Below are positions 7,266 to 15,632 of a stretch of 31,111 nucleotides of DNA, piece after piece. Made by a program: the position numbers and the translations under genes. The stretch's first letter is position 1. Every line of letters starts with the position of its first letter. The stretch covers positions 1-31,111 of the forward strand of contig CAYUZB010000036.1 in NCBI GenBank assembly GCA_964449565.1. The letters are read 5' to 3'. The notes beneath the pieces were generated by a model, which had not been told where the DNA came from, searched no databases, and saw only the letters and a program-made list of their open reading frames with translations. The stretch comes from Granulosicoccus sp964449565. Lineage in GTDB: Bacteria; Pseudomonadota; Gammaproteobacteria; Granulosicoccales; Granulosicoccaceae.

Positions 7266-8483
7266 ATGGCCACTCTTAAGCTGACCAAGCGTCACATAAA
7301 ACAGGACCCGAAAGACCCTGCTTTCGTGCAGAACCCCTACGCTGTGTACGACAAGATGCACGCCATCGAGGGCCCGGTTTTCTGGGAAAACTACAACATG
7401 TGGTGCCTTACTGGCTTCGCTGCGGTCGATTCAGCATTGAAAGACAAGCGTTTCGCCCGCCTGCCCCCAGCCGGTCACGAAAAACCTCCCATGGCTGAAC
7501 ATCTAAGTGATTTTGCGCAGTCGGAAAAGTATTCCTTGTTGTCGCTGGAACCCCCCGAACACACGCGTCTGCGAAAGTTGGTAAATCGTGCCTTCATATC
7601 AAGGCAAGTGGCGAAAATGGAAGAAGGTATCCGATTGCTGGCCCACGAATGCATTGATACATTTATCAACGACAGATCGGTTGAGTTAATCACCGCCTAT
7701 GGAACGACCATACCGATAACGGTTATTGCACGGCTACTGGGTGTACCCGAGTGTGATAAAGATCTGCTGTTGTCATGGTCACATGACATGGTGCGCGTGT
7801 ACACCTTGACGCAATCACGCGAAGAAGAGCAACAAGCAAACCTCGCCGCTAGGGAGTTTCAGGATTATCTTGGCAAACTGGTGATCGAGAAACGTCGACA
7901 ACCGGGCGAGGACTTGATCTCACATATGGTGACTAGCGGTGAAGACAAGAACTACTTACAAGATGATGAAATCATTAGCATCTCGATACTGCTACTGAAT
8001 GCCGGACACGAGGCGACTGTCCACCAGATCGGCAATACGGTAAAGACATTGCTGGAGTTACACTGCGATACTGATACCTTGCTTGGCACCCAAGTAGCAG
8101 CAGATGCGACAGTTGCTGAAGCGCTTCGCTATGACGCTCCGCTACATTTATTTACCCGGTATGCGCAAGAAGACGTCACGCTTGGGCACGATGTGCAATT
8201 GCGTCGCGGCCAAGAGATAGGATTGCTATTGGGTGCAGCTAACCGTGACCCAAGGCGATTTGTAGATGCCGGTTCTTTCATCCCAGACCGAGAAGATGGT
8301 AATCATGTTTCTTTCGGGGCCGGCTTGCACTTTTGTATTGGTGCTGCTCTTGCAAATCTGGAACTACGGGTAGCGCTACAAACCTTGTTTGAGCGAATCC
8401 CCGATTTGCGGCTCTCTGGCGAACCAGCCTATCAGGACAAATACCATTTTCACGGCCTCGAAGCCTTGAACCTCGAGTGGTAA
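7266..8483 (+). CDS. Soluble bacterial cytochrome P450
   Basis: The 405-residue protein has all the P450 hallmarks. The I-helix oxygen-activation motif is A246-G-H-E-A-T251. The K-helix ExxR is E285-A-L-R288. The haem-binding loop is F-G-A-G-L-H-F-C357-I-G, Cys357 being the axial thiolate. The C-helix segment P-P-E-H-T-R-L-R (96-103) contacts the haem propionates. There is no N-terminal membrane anchor, so it is the soluble bacterial type that needs a ferredoxin and ferredoxin reductase; neither is encoded here. His-Glu precede Ala-Thr in the I-helix motif, as in many bacterial P450s. The only in-frame start near the N-terminus is the ATG at 7266, without a clear Shine-Dalgarno sequence. The substrate cannot be deduced; surrounding genes are unrelated. 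Regulation by the CRP-type site just upstream is likely. Confidence 0.95.
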   Translation: MATLKLTKRHIKQDPKDPAFVQNPYAVYDKMHAIEGPVFWENYNMWCLTGFAAVDSALKDKRFARLPPAGHEKPPMAEHLSDFAQSEKYSLLSLEPPEHTRLRKLVNRAFISRQVAKMEEGIRLLAHECIDTFINDRSVELITAYGTTIPITVIARLLGVPECDKDLLLSWSHDMVRVYTLTQSREEEQQANLAAREFQDYLGKLVIEKRRQPGEDLISHMVTSGEDKNYLQDDEIISISILLLNAGHEATVHQIGNTVKTLLELHCDTDTLLGTQVAADATVAEALRYDAPLHLFTRYAQEDVTLGHDVQLRRGQEIGLLLGAANRDPRRFVDAGSFIPDREDGNHVSFGAGLHFCIGAALANLELRVALQTLFERIPDLRLSGEPAYQDKYHFHGLEALNLEW

Positions 8484-8494
8484 GCAGCAAGCTA

Positions 8495-8516
8495 AATTGC
8501 TACATGGTCAGCAATT
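8495..8516. terminator. Weak hairpin between convergent P450 and moeA genes
   Basis: AATTGCT and AGCAATT form a perfect 7-bp stem around an 8-base loop, in the 48-base space between the two convergent stop codons. The stem is AT-rich and neither strand has a long U-tract, so it would be a weak terminator at best. Confidence 0.3.
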
Positions 8517-8531
8517 GTTTGTCAGGCTCAG

Positions 8532-9800
8532 TCAAGCCAACAATCCATGAAACGGCTGAACCCCAACACGATCTCCTGGCATAACCGTCTCTACATCGGC
8601 ATCAATAACAATCAGACAATTGGCACGGCTGACCGAACTCAAACGTCCAGCCCCCTGCTTGCCTGTAGACTCGACAACAATCTCGCCATCCTCGCTCACC
8701 CGCATGATGCCGCGCTGGAATTCCGTTCTGCCAAGCGTCTTTCGGAGTTTTGACAGCGATGTGGCCGGCAATGTTACTGGTTCAACATCTCGCATGCCCG
8801 ACAAATACCGAATTGCCGGTTGAACAAACTCAAGGAAGGTCACGACTACAGCAACGGGATTACCCGGCAAGCCAAAAAATCGAGCCTTGCCAATGGAGCC
8901 AAACGCCAAGGGCCGGCCTGGGCGCATGGCAAGCTTCCAGAAGGCAACCTCCCCCAGCTCATGAAACACCTTCGAGACATAATCTGCGTCCCCAGCCGAA
9001 ACACCTCCGGAACTGATCACGACATCTGCATCAGCCGCAGCAGTCTCCAATGCTTTACGTGTATCGGCAGCGTTGTCCGGAACGACGCCCAGGTCGATTG
9101 TCTCGACCCCCATGGAGGTCAGCAAGGCTTGCAAGGTATAACGGTTACTGTCAAAAAGACTCCCGGGCGGCAGTTCCTGACCGGCAAACTCATCCAGTGA
9201 ACAAAGCTCATCGCCCGTTGTGAAAAAGGCCACACGAAGTTGTCGTACGACTCGAACGCTAGCGATACCCAGTGACGCCAATACCCCGATGTCAGCGGCG
9301 GTCAACTGACGACCATGCATCAGAACGACCTCGTCCTTTTCCACATCCTCACCCGCCGCTCGGACGTTCCGACCAGCTTGCACATCGTGAGCAATGGTTA
9401 CCTGTTTGTCGGTCGCAGTAACGTGCTCCTGAATCACTACTGTATCAGCACCAGCTGGCATGATGGCACCTGTAAATATGCGTACCGCCGAACCACTTGT
9501 CACCTCATCGACATAAGGTTTTCCCGCCCATGCAGTACCCACAAGCGTCAATGTCAATTCACCTTCGTCAGGTATATCGTTTGCATTGATGGCATAACCA
9601 TCCATCGCGGAATTAGGCAATGAAGGTACGTTGATGGGTGATACGACATCTTCGGCAAGCACCCGTCCAAGGCAGTTACTCAAAGCAAGAGACTCGCTAT
9701 CGACAATAGATGTCAGCGCCGCAAACAACCGTTTGCGTGCCTCCGTTACTGGTAACAGGCGATCAAAGGGATCGTCGCAGGAAGGTAATTTTTCAATCAT
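8532..9800 (-). CDS. moeA: Molybdopterin molybdenumtransferase MoeA (paralogue 1)
   Basis: The 422-residue protein inserts molybdate into adenylylated molybdopterin, the last step in making active molybdenum cofactor. Seen motifs, in order: P-N-S-A-M-D-G-Y-A (about 63-71), T-G-A-I-M-P-A-G-A-D-T-V-V-I-Q-E (about 112-127), F-T-T-G-D-E-L, S-S-G-G-V-S-A-G-D-A-D, P-G-R-P-L-A-F-G and G-L-P-G-N-P-V. These are the conserved active-site and nucleotide-side segments, and all acidic residues expected there are present. Its ATG overlaps the mobA stop as ATGA, so the two are translationally coupled. A second complete moeA is at 29654-30904. Confidence 0.96.
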   Translation of the reverse strand: MIEKLPSCDDPFDRLLPVTEARKRLFAALTSIVDSESLALSNCLGRVLAEDVVSPINVPSLPNSAMDGYAINANDIPDEGELTLTLVGTAWAGKPYVDEVTSGSAVRIFTGAIMPAGADTVVIQEHVTATDKQVTIAHDVQAGRNVRAAGEDVEKDEVVLMHGRQLTAADIGVLASLGIASVRVVRQLRVAFFTTGDELCSLDEFAGQELPPGSLFDSNRYTLQALLTSMGVETIDLGVVPDNAADTRKALETAAADADVVISSGGVSAGDADYVSKVFHELGEVAFWKLAMRPGRPLAFGSIGKARFFGLPGNPVAVVVTFLEFVQPAIRYLSGMRDVEPVTLPATSLSKLRKTLGRTEFQRGIMRVSEDGEIVVESTGKQGAGRLSSVSRANCLIVIDADVETVMPGDRVGVQPFHGLLA

Positions 9801-10408
9801 GAATTGAGCCTCGCTTGCGCTGATAGACGTTGCTCTTCGGTATTGATATTCAGGAACGCATCGGCAAGATCATCGCAGGCCACTTCTTGCACACGATGTT
9901 GTGCATACCATTTGTCTATCTTGCGCTCCCCTTGCGCGAGGAATAGATCCAGCGAGTCCTTTAGCGAACTCCGTACGACTGCGAATACCGGCTGCATACG
10001 ATCAGCGCCGAACGCTACGGCAATATCGATGTCGCTCTGGTTGAAACTTATCGCAAGTCGTTGAATCAATTCGGCACTCATAAACGGCGAATCACATGGG
10101 CACATGAAAACCAGATCAGTCTCCAATACCTCCATGGCCGCACTGAGCCCCGCCAAGGGTCCGAGGTTACCATCCAAAGCATCAGGAACAACCTCATGGC
10201 CGAGCGCGGCATACAGCGCTGCATTGCGATTTGCGTTGACAACAATTCGCCCCGTCACCTGCTCGACTACCGATATGGCGTAGCTGATCATCGGTCGCCC
10301 GGCGAGATCCACCAGCCCCTTGTCCGTTCCACCCATACGCCTTGCCAGACCACCGGCCAACACAACGGCACCGAGTTGCATACCACCGAACAGTGCTGCT
10401 TGTTTCAT
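9797..10408 (-). CDS. mobA: Molybdenum cofactor guanylyltransferase MobA
   Basis: The product (203 residues from the ATG at 10408) has the GTP-binding N-terminus V-V-L-A-G-G-L-A-R-R-M-G-G-T-D-K-G and the downstream G-P-L-A-G-L. The metal-binding C-P-C-D-S-P-F matches the conserved PCD(T/S)P segment. MobA joins GMP from GTP to Mo-molybdopterin, making the bis-MGD form used by DMSO-reductase-family enzymes. A GTG directly before the ATG (10411) is an alternative start. It lies 7 bases after the gshA stop and overlaps moeA by four bases. A molybdopterin-dinucleotide enzyme is therefore expected elsewhere in the genome. Confidence 0.95.
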   Translation of the reverse strand: MKQAALFGGMQLGAVVLAGGLARRMGGTDKGLVDLAGRPMISYAISVVEQVTGRIVVNANRNAALYAALGHEVVPDALDGNLGPLAGLSAAMEVLETDLVFMCPCDSPFMSAELIQRLAISFNQSDIDIAVAFGADRMQPVFAVVRSSLKDSLDLFLAQGERKIDKWYAQHRVQEVACDDLADAFLNINTEEQRLSAQARLNS

Positions 10409-10415
10409 CACAGCA

Positions 10416-12074
10416 TCAGCTGCCAGCCAGGCTTGTCATGGGCGCTTGCGAACCTTTGGCTGAGCTATAAGGGTCAAGTTGCGACATGATGTTGCGCAGG
10501 TAATCATCGAAACTACCGCTGCTCGCCGCCTCAAGTTTGGCAGCATCCTCAATGGATTTTGCGACCGCCGTTTTCAGTAAGTCATGCATTCCTTGGTCAG
10601 CCGGCATCGACGCAAACTCAGATTGATGCTTGCTGGACTGTGCGTGGGCAAAGTCGAAAAACGAACCTGCCTCGCGAACACCTTTCATCACTTGCGCTGA
10701 CGGAGTTGTTTCAGGGTCATGAAATTTTTCCCTCTGCAACTGCAAGGTTCGCGAATACAAGTCATCGTCAGAAGCTTCATCAAGCCAGGCAGCGACGCTT
10801 GTGAGCGAGTCAAGGATCGACATACCCCAGTCCTTGAGCGGGATCGAGCCGTCTGGTCCTTCAAGTTGCACATTGGGTTGTCGTCCATGATGCGCGACCG
10901 TATTGATGTTGTTGGAGCATCGTTGCATTCCATCTGCACAAAGTGGCTTGGCATCTCCCAGCCACGCAAAGATCATCAATAACTCGAGCATGGCAACCTG
11001 CTCCAGGCTGATCCCGGCAGGCTCGAACATATTGACATCAACCGAGCGCAACTCCAAATATCGGACACCACGATTTTTCAACGCAAGAATCGGTAGTTCG
11101 CCTTTTTCAGGGATCTGCTTGGGACGAACCGTGCCGTAGTATTCGTTCTCGATCTGCAGTCGATTGGCGCTCAATTGCTGATAGACACCAGTATTATCAC
11201 GTATACCCTGCGCCTTGTACGGTGGGTGCTCCGATGTGACATGACCAATGATATCGTCAATGTAGGCGTGAATATCCGTGTGGCGAACGCTTAGGTCTAT
11301 GGGTTGATCGTCACGATAGCGATAGCCGATCTTGCCCATGCGCAAGGACGTGCCGTGTGCCGCGTACAAGGTGGAATCATTAAGGACATCCAGATCACTC
11401 GTCTCCCCTTTGGCCAGAAACGTTCGGCAAATAGCCGGCGATGCGCCAAACAGGTATGGAACCATCCAGCCCACTCTCATCAGGTTCTGCATCATTTGAA
11501 AGTAACCACGAGATCGCGCCTGATCTAACACATTGGAAGCATCTGCTAAAGCGGCAGAATCTGCATGCAAGCTCTGCCAAAGAGGCCAGACGGATTCCGG
11601 CATCGAGAAATTGAAATGGATGCCGGCGATCGCTTGCATGCGTTTGCCATAACGAGCACCCAGTCCACGGCGATAGATATGCTTCATGCGCCCTTGATGC
11701 GAATCGCCGTATTCACCGATCCGGATACTGTCAGCCCCACGCAAAATGCACGGCATGCTGGTATTCCAGATTTGCTCATCCCCGTCCATGCAGGACGCAA
11801 TAAATTGATGGATGCCAGTGAGATAGTGCATTGCCTGTGCAGCAGAATCGCACGGGGGTGTTACCATTTCGAGCAAGGCTTCGGCAAAGTCCGTGGTGAT
11901 CGATGGATGAGTCAACGCCTTACCAAGACACACGGGATGATCTGTCGAGGCGATGGTTCCGGAAACCATGACTCGCAAGGATTCCTTTTCAAGTCCGATT
12001 CGTCGGTCTATCAGAAGCTCAGGCCCTGCTTCATCGACAAGCCGGGATGCGCGTTGTTTGAGGTTGGAGTACAC
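10416..12074 (-). CDS. gshA: Glutamate-cysteine ligase (gammaproteobacterial GshA type)
   Basis: The 552-residue protein catalyses the ATP-dependent joining of glutamate and cysteine, the first step of glutathione synthesis. The N-terminal R-I-G-L-E-K-E-S-L-R-V (about 25-35), T-D-F-A-E-A-L-L-E-M-V-T-P and I-A-G-I-H-F-N-F-S motifs are characteristic of the enterobacterial GshA class, as is R-Y-L-E-L-R-S-V-D further on. It is a little longer than E. coli GshA (518). The start is a GTG at 12074. It leads the gshA-mobA-moeA cluster, an association I read as shared transcription rather than shared pathway. Confidence 0.95.
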   Translation of the reverse strand: MYSNLKQRASRLVDEAGPELLIDRRIGLEKESLRVMVSGTIASTDHPVCLGKALTHPSITTDFAEALLEMVTPPCDSAAQAMHYLTGIHQFIASCMDGDEQIWNTSMPCILRGADSIRIGEYGDSHQGRMKHIYRRGLGARYGKRMQAIAGIHFNFSMPESVWPLWQSLHADSAALADASNVLDQARSRGYFQMMQNLMRVGWMVPYLFGASPAICRTFLAKGETSDLDVLNDSTLYAAHGTSLRMGKIGYRYRDDQPIDLSVRHTDIHAYIDDIIGHVTSEHPPYKAQGIRDNTGVYQQLSANRLQIENEYYGTVRPKQIPEKGELPILALKNRGVRYLELRSVDVNMFEPAGISLEQVAMLELLMIFAWLGDAKPLCADGMQRCSNNINTVAHHGRQPNVQLEGPDGSIPLKDWGMSILDSLTSVAAWLDEASDDDLYSRTLQLQREKFHDPETTPSAQVMKGVREAGSFFDFAHAQSSKHQSEFASMPADQGMHDLLKTAVAKSIEDAAKLEAASSGSFDDYLRNIMSQLDPYSSAKGSQAPMTSLAGS

Positions 12075-12197
12075 AGTGAAGGTTCCACAATATCAACATC
12101 AAAGTGTACCGCACACGAGCCAGACTCGGGATTCGAAATGGCTTGGAAGTGATGACGCCCGAACCCCGGAGCGGACATCAGGCAAAGCGGCCTAGCC

Positions 12198-13001
12198 ATG
12201 GCGCTTGACGGTACAGAATCCGGTCGCGGCGACTACCTCGTCATATTGCACGGATTATTTGGCAATCGAGATAATTTTGCCTCGCTTTCCTTGCATTTTG
12301 ACCGGTATCGAACAGTGCTTCGACTTGACCTTCCGGGTCATGGTCAATCATCTTCATTGCCAGAACTCAGCTATGCACGTATGGCCGATGCCGTCGCAGA
12401 CGAATTGGCAGGCCGTGGTATCAAGCGTTATGCCTTACTGGGCCACTCACTGGGTGGCAAGGTGGCGATGGCATTGGCAGGTTCAAAACGAGGCGCTGGT
12501 ATTCAGCAGTTGATTATCGAAGATATTGCACCGCGCAAATATCCACCCCACCACCAGCCATTCATCGATGCCATGTTGAAACTGGATCTTAAATCCATCA
12601 AAAGTCGCAATGACGCCGAAATACAATTACGCGACGATGTACCCGACGCTGGAGTACGTGCTTTTCTACTCAAGAGCTTATACCGCTCTTCACCGAAGTC
12701 CGAGCTATTTCGCTGGCGCTTTGATCTCAAGGGCATCGCTCGGGATTACGCCCTGATCACCGATGTACCGGTCATTGAAAACACGATCGACTGCCCGACC
12801 CTTTTCGTTAAAGGCGGCAATAGCGACTACCTTCAAGCAGGCGACGAGGCCGCTATCAAGGCCGCCTTTAGCCAACCCTCGCTGAAGACCATCGATGGTA
12901 CCGGTCACTGGTTACATGCCGAGAAGCCCGCTGTATTTGCGCGCATCTGTCTTGAATTTCTGGACAAGCACAAAAACACCCCTGGCGACACGAGCGCATA
13001 G
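12198..13001 (+). CDS. Alpha/beta hydrolase (YbfF-like esterase)
   Basis: The 267-residue protein is an alpha/beta hydrolase. The oxyanion-side H-G-L-F-G follows the first strands (18-22). The nucleophile elbow is G-H-S84-L-G-G. The C-terminal catalytic histidine lies in G-T-G-H-W-L-H-A-E-K-P. The conserved D-L-P-G-H-G-Q-S (44-51) and P-T-L-F-V-K-G-G-N-S-D-Y place it near E. coli YbfF, an esterase with some acyl-CoA thioesterase activity. The true substrate is unknown. An in-frame stop lies two codons upstream of the ATG, so the start is secure. It is followed after three bases by the DUF2058 gene and then exonuclease I, all on the plus strand. Confidence 0.9.
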   Translation: MALDGTESGRGDYLVILHGLFGNRDNFASLSLHFDRYRTVLRLDLPGHGQSSSLPELSYARMADAVADELAGRGIKRYALLGHSLGGKVAMALAGSKRGAGIQQLIIEDIAPRKYPPHHQPFIDAMLKLDLKSIKSRNDAEIQLRDDVPDAGVRAFLLKSLYRSSPKSELFRWRFDLKGIARDYALITDVPVIENTIDCPTLFVKGGNSDYLQAGDEAAIKAAFSQPSLKTIDGTGHWLHAEKPAVFARICLEFLDKHKNTPGDTSA

Positions 13002-13004
13002 CTG

Positions 13005-13505
13005 ATGTCAGACTCATTACGTGATCAATTGCTGCAAGCTGGGTTTTCAGAAACCCGAAAGAAAAAGACAGCACAAAAAAAGCCTGGATCCCACACGACG
13101 AAGCAGCGGCATGACCAGGCAAAACGGCAGGCCAACAAAAAGGCCGAGCAAGCGAACAAGGAAGCTGCAGAGGCTGCGCAACGCAAAGCGACCAAAGCCA
13201 AAATCAAGTCTTTGATCGAGGATTCACGCATCGGGGAGTTCAAGGGCGATTCAGTCTATCGCTTCATCCTGGGCAAGCGTATTCGGGAGTTGCATGTAAG
13301 CGAAGCGATTCGCGAAAAACTCAATGAGGGAACGATTGTAATTACTCGTCTCAATGGCAAAACCGAGATAGTGCCCTCGGATACCGCGAAGGCTATAGAA
13401 GCCATCAACCCTGACTGGGCGATTGTAAGACCAGGAAGTGGTACCGATGAGGCGGAGGATAATGAATACAGCGACTACAAGGTGCCCGACGATCTGCAAT
13501 GGTGA
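13005..13505 (+). CDS. yaiL: DUF2058 family protein (YaiL-like)
   Basis: The 166-residue protein starts S-D-S-L-R-D-Q-L-L-Q-A-G-F and continues with a long Lys/Ala/Glu/Gln-rich helix (about 18-68), predicted coiled coil and strongly basic. A compact domain containing F-I-L-G-K-R-I-R-E-L-H-V follows, ending in a short acidic tail. This is the layout of DUF2058, known from E. coli YaiL; I know of no firmly established biochemical function. The basic helix could bind nucleic acid or ribosomes, which is inference. Its last seven bases overlap the start of the exonuclease I gene, so the two are translationally coupled. Confidence 0.85.
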   Translation: MSDSLRDQLLQAGFSETRKKKTAQKKPGSHTTKQRHDQAKRQANKKAEQANKEAAEAAQRKATKAKIKSLIEDSRIGEFKGDSVYRFILGKRIRELHVSEAIREKLNEGTIVITRLNGKTEIVPSDTAKAIEAINPDWAIVRPGSGTDEAEDNEYSDYKVPDDLQW

Positions 13506-14950
13506 ACGCGCAAACCCTGGTCTGGTTTGACTACGAAACCTTCGGCACCCATCCCGCCTGGGACCGGCCCGCGCAGTTTGCCGGAGTGCGCACAGATCTC
13601 GACTTGAATCAGATTGAAGAACCAGTTACTTATTTTTGTAAACTGGCTGATGACTATCTGCCAAACCCTCATGCCTGCCGTGTGACTGGCCTGTCGCCAC
13701 AGCATGTCAATACGCGCGGAGATAGCGAAGCGGAATTTATCGCCAAGGTTTTAAAAACGATCGGCAAGGACGGCACTTGTTCGATCGGTTACAACAACAT
13801 TCGTTTTGACGATGAATTTACCCGGCATATCGCGTTCAGAAATTTCTTCGATGCCTACGAACATGAGTGGAAATCGGGCAACTCTCGATGGGATCTTCTC
13901 GATGTCGTACGACTGACCCGGGCATTGCGACCCGATGGCATAAACTGGCCCTTCAATGAGGATGGCACTGCCTCCAACCGACTGGAAAATCTGACAGCCG
14001 CCAATGGTATTGAGCATCGCGACGCGCATGATGCGATGTCCGATGTCTGGGCAACCCTGAACGTTGCTCGCTTGATCAAATCAGCGCAACCGCGGCTGTA
14101 TGACTATGTTTTCACCCATAAGGACAAGGGTAGTGCAGCGCAAATGCTGAACACACGAGACCGCAAGCCTTGCCTCTTTGTGTCCGCCCTTGTTCCTCGG
14201 GAGCAACATCATATCGCGGTAATACTGCCCGTTTGTCGGCACCCGGTAAACACCAATAGTGTTATCGCTTTTGACTTGACGACCGATCCAGAGGTTCTTG
14301 TCGGCATGGATAGCGACACGATCGCATCACGTGTCTACGCAAAGTCTAACGAAATTGACCCAGCGGATCGCATCAGGCTCACCAACATTGCCACCAATAA
14401 ATGTCCGGTTCTGGTCCCATTGAATACCTTGCGAGCCGAAGATGAAGAACGCCTTGGTATCAATCGACAACTAATGCTCACCCGAGCCTCTCGACTCGAG
14501 CAGCTGCTTGATGAGGAGATGACAACAAGCATCGCTAACGCCATGCACCGAGAATGGGATGACAGCCCTTACGAACTTGAAGGTACGCTGTATAGCGGCA
14601 ATTTTTTTTCCAGCGATGACAAGCAAAGACTGGCCAAGTTGCGACAGGCCTCAACGGACAAGCTCGCCAACTTTGCCGGCTATTTTGATGATCCAAGACT
14701 CGATGAAATGCTGTGGCGGTATCGGGCCAGAAACCATCCAGATTCACTGTCACTCGCCGAGCAGAAGAAATGGCAGCACGACGCACGTACTCGACTGCTG
14801 AATGATGACGCCCCATGGCTAAGCTTTCGCAAGTATCGCGAGCTTATCGGATCGATCGATTGGCCACCCGAAGAACTAGCCCTTGGTGCGTCCTTGAAAC
14901 AGTATGCTGACGAACTCGAACAGCGTCTAAAACCACTACCAGAGCAGTAA
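13499..14950 (+). CDS. sbcB: Exodeoxyribonuclease I
   Basis: The 483-residue protein is a DEDDh 3'-5' exonuclease that degrades single-stranded DNA in recombination and mismatch repair. Exo I motif is F-D11-Y-E13-T-F-G-T-H-P, with the family-specific P-A-Q-F-A-G-V-R-T-D after it. Exo II lies in G-Y-N-N-I-R-F-D-D-E-F. Exo III lies in H-R-D-A-H-D-A-M-S-D-V-W-A-T. The following SH3-like and helical C-terminal domains are present and the length is close to E. coli SbcB (475). The ATG at 13499 overlaps the DUF2058 stop by seven bases; a GTG at 13502 is possible. Its stop is one base from that of the convergent membrane protein gene. Confidence 0.96.
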   Translation: MVNAQTLVWFDYETFGTHPAWDRPAQFAGVRTDLDLNQIEEPVTYFCKLADDYLPNPHACRVTGLSPQHVNTRGDSEAEFIAKVLKTIGKDGTCSIGYNNIRFDDEFTRHIAFRNFFDAYEHEWKSGNSRWDLLDVVRLTRALRPDGINWPFNEDGTASNRLENLTAANGIEHRDAHDAMSDVWATLNVARLIKSAQPRLYDYVFTHKDKGSAAQMLNTRDRKPCLFVSALVPREQHHIAVILPVCRHPVNTNSVIAFDLTTDPEVLVGMDSDTIASRVYAKSNEIDPADRIRLTNIATNKCPVLVPLNTLRAEDEERLGINRQLMLTRASRLEQLLDEEMTTSIANAMHREWDDSPYELEGTLYSGNFFSSDDKQRLAKLRQASTDKLANFAGYFDDPRLDEMLWRYRARNHPDSLSLAEQKKWQHDARTRLLNDDAPWLSFRKYRELIGSIDWPPEELALGASLKQYADELEQRLKPLPEQ

Positions 14951-14951
14951 T

Positions 14952-15410
14952 TCAGTTAATTCGACGGCCGCCGCCGTCATTGAAATCAGTTCCACTGATC
15001 AGCGGTCGCATTGTACTGATCACGAAGAATCCGAAAAACAGAAAGCAAACGATGAATTTGAAATGGCCGAAAGCCGGTGCCAGCCAGGCGATAAACACCA
15101 TCAACGCTGCGGCCGCGAGAATAAAGCCGTACAGCGTGTGGAAGTAAACATTGATCATCGAATGGGTAATGTCATCGCGGTAGACACCACTGCACACCAT
15201 ACAAATCATCATCAACAACACGACGGGCACCATTGGCTCCAGCATTTCGGCAACACCATAGCCAAGACTGACATGGCCAGCGGCAAGAAAAACCAGCGCA
15301 AACAGCAGGGCTTCCGTAACGCCTCGGGTAAATGATGGGAAGCGGAGTTGGCGTAGCAATCGCTGAGACAGAAAGTGCCAACGGCTATTTGTAGTGGAAC
15401 CAAATTGCAT
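14952..15410 (-). CDS. Small four-helix membrane protein, possible sugar-transferase N-terminal relic
   Basis: The 152-residue product has four predicted membrane helices (about 30-48, 55-77, 90-112 and 118-137), a basic N-terminus (S-Q-R-L-L-R-Q-L-R-F) and a short polar tail. The pattern and the C-S-G-V-Y-R-D-D segment between helices 2 and 3 remind me of the membrane domain that precedes the catalytic part of PEP-CTERM-associated polyprenyl-phosphate sugar transferases, where a G-L-Y-x-R segment stands at that place. No transferase domain follows. It may be a stand-alone protein or a remnant. The ATG at 15410 has GGAAAA at a suitable distance upstream. The resemblance is by eye only. Confidence 0.65.
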   Translation of the reverse strand: MQFGSTTNSRWHFLSQRLLRQLRFPSFTRGVTEALLFALVFLAAGHVSLGYGVAEMLEPMVPVVLLMMICMVCSGVYRDDITHSMINVYFHTLYGFILAAAALMVFIAWLAPAFGHFKFIVCFLFFGFFVISTMRPLISGTDFNDGGGRRIN

Positions 15411-15476
15411 TAAATTTTCCAGGGTACGAGTCAGGCAAAAAATCCGTAACTAGCGACCAAAGGCATCCGTGAACTG

Positions 15477-15518
15477 CGGCGAGCATAGCATCGAAGAACG
15501 GCGAAGAGCATAGCATCG
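15477..15518. repeat. Imperfect direct repeat in the intergenic region before bpt
   Basis: CGGCGA-GCATAGCATCG (15477-15493) recurs as CGGCGA-AGA-GCATAGCATCG (15499-15518), separated by five bases and differing by a three-base insertion. It lies in the 222-base non-coding stretch between the membrane protein and bpt, which otherwise holds only the inverted repeat at 15590. Confidence 0.7.
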
Positions 15519-15589
15519 GATAACAACGAGAAATCTACACAATGTAAGCAATTGCAAGAAACCAAATATGTGAACCATGCAACTTGATA

Positions 15590-15605
15590 ACGTCTGATTA
15601 GACGT
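15590..15605. promoter_or_regulatory. Inverted repeat 27 bases before bpt
   Basis: ACGTCT-GATT-AGACGT is a perfect 6-bp inverted repeat with a four-base centre. It could be an operator or, if inside the leader, a small hairpin close to the ribosome binding region of bpt. No clear sigma-70 hexamers are placed around it. Confidence 0.35.
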
Positions 15606-15632
15606 CTACGCGACTCTGTTACCATTGGTGGA

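Noticed and set aside
12011..12199. 62-codon minus-strand frame before gshA
   Set aside because: It overlaps the gshA start in another frame and matches no family; the 123-bp divergent region shows no clear promoter.
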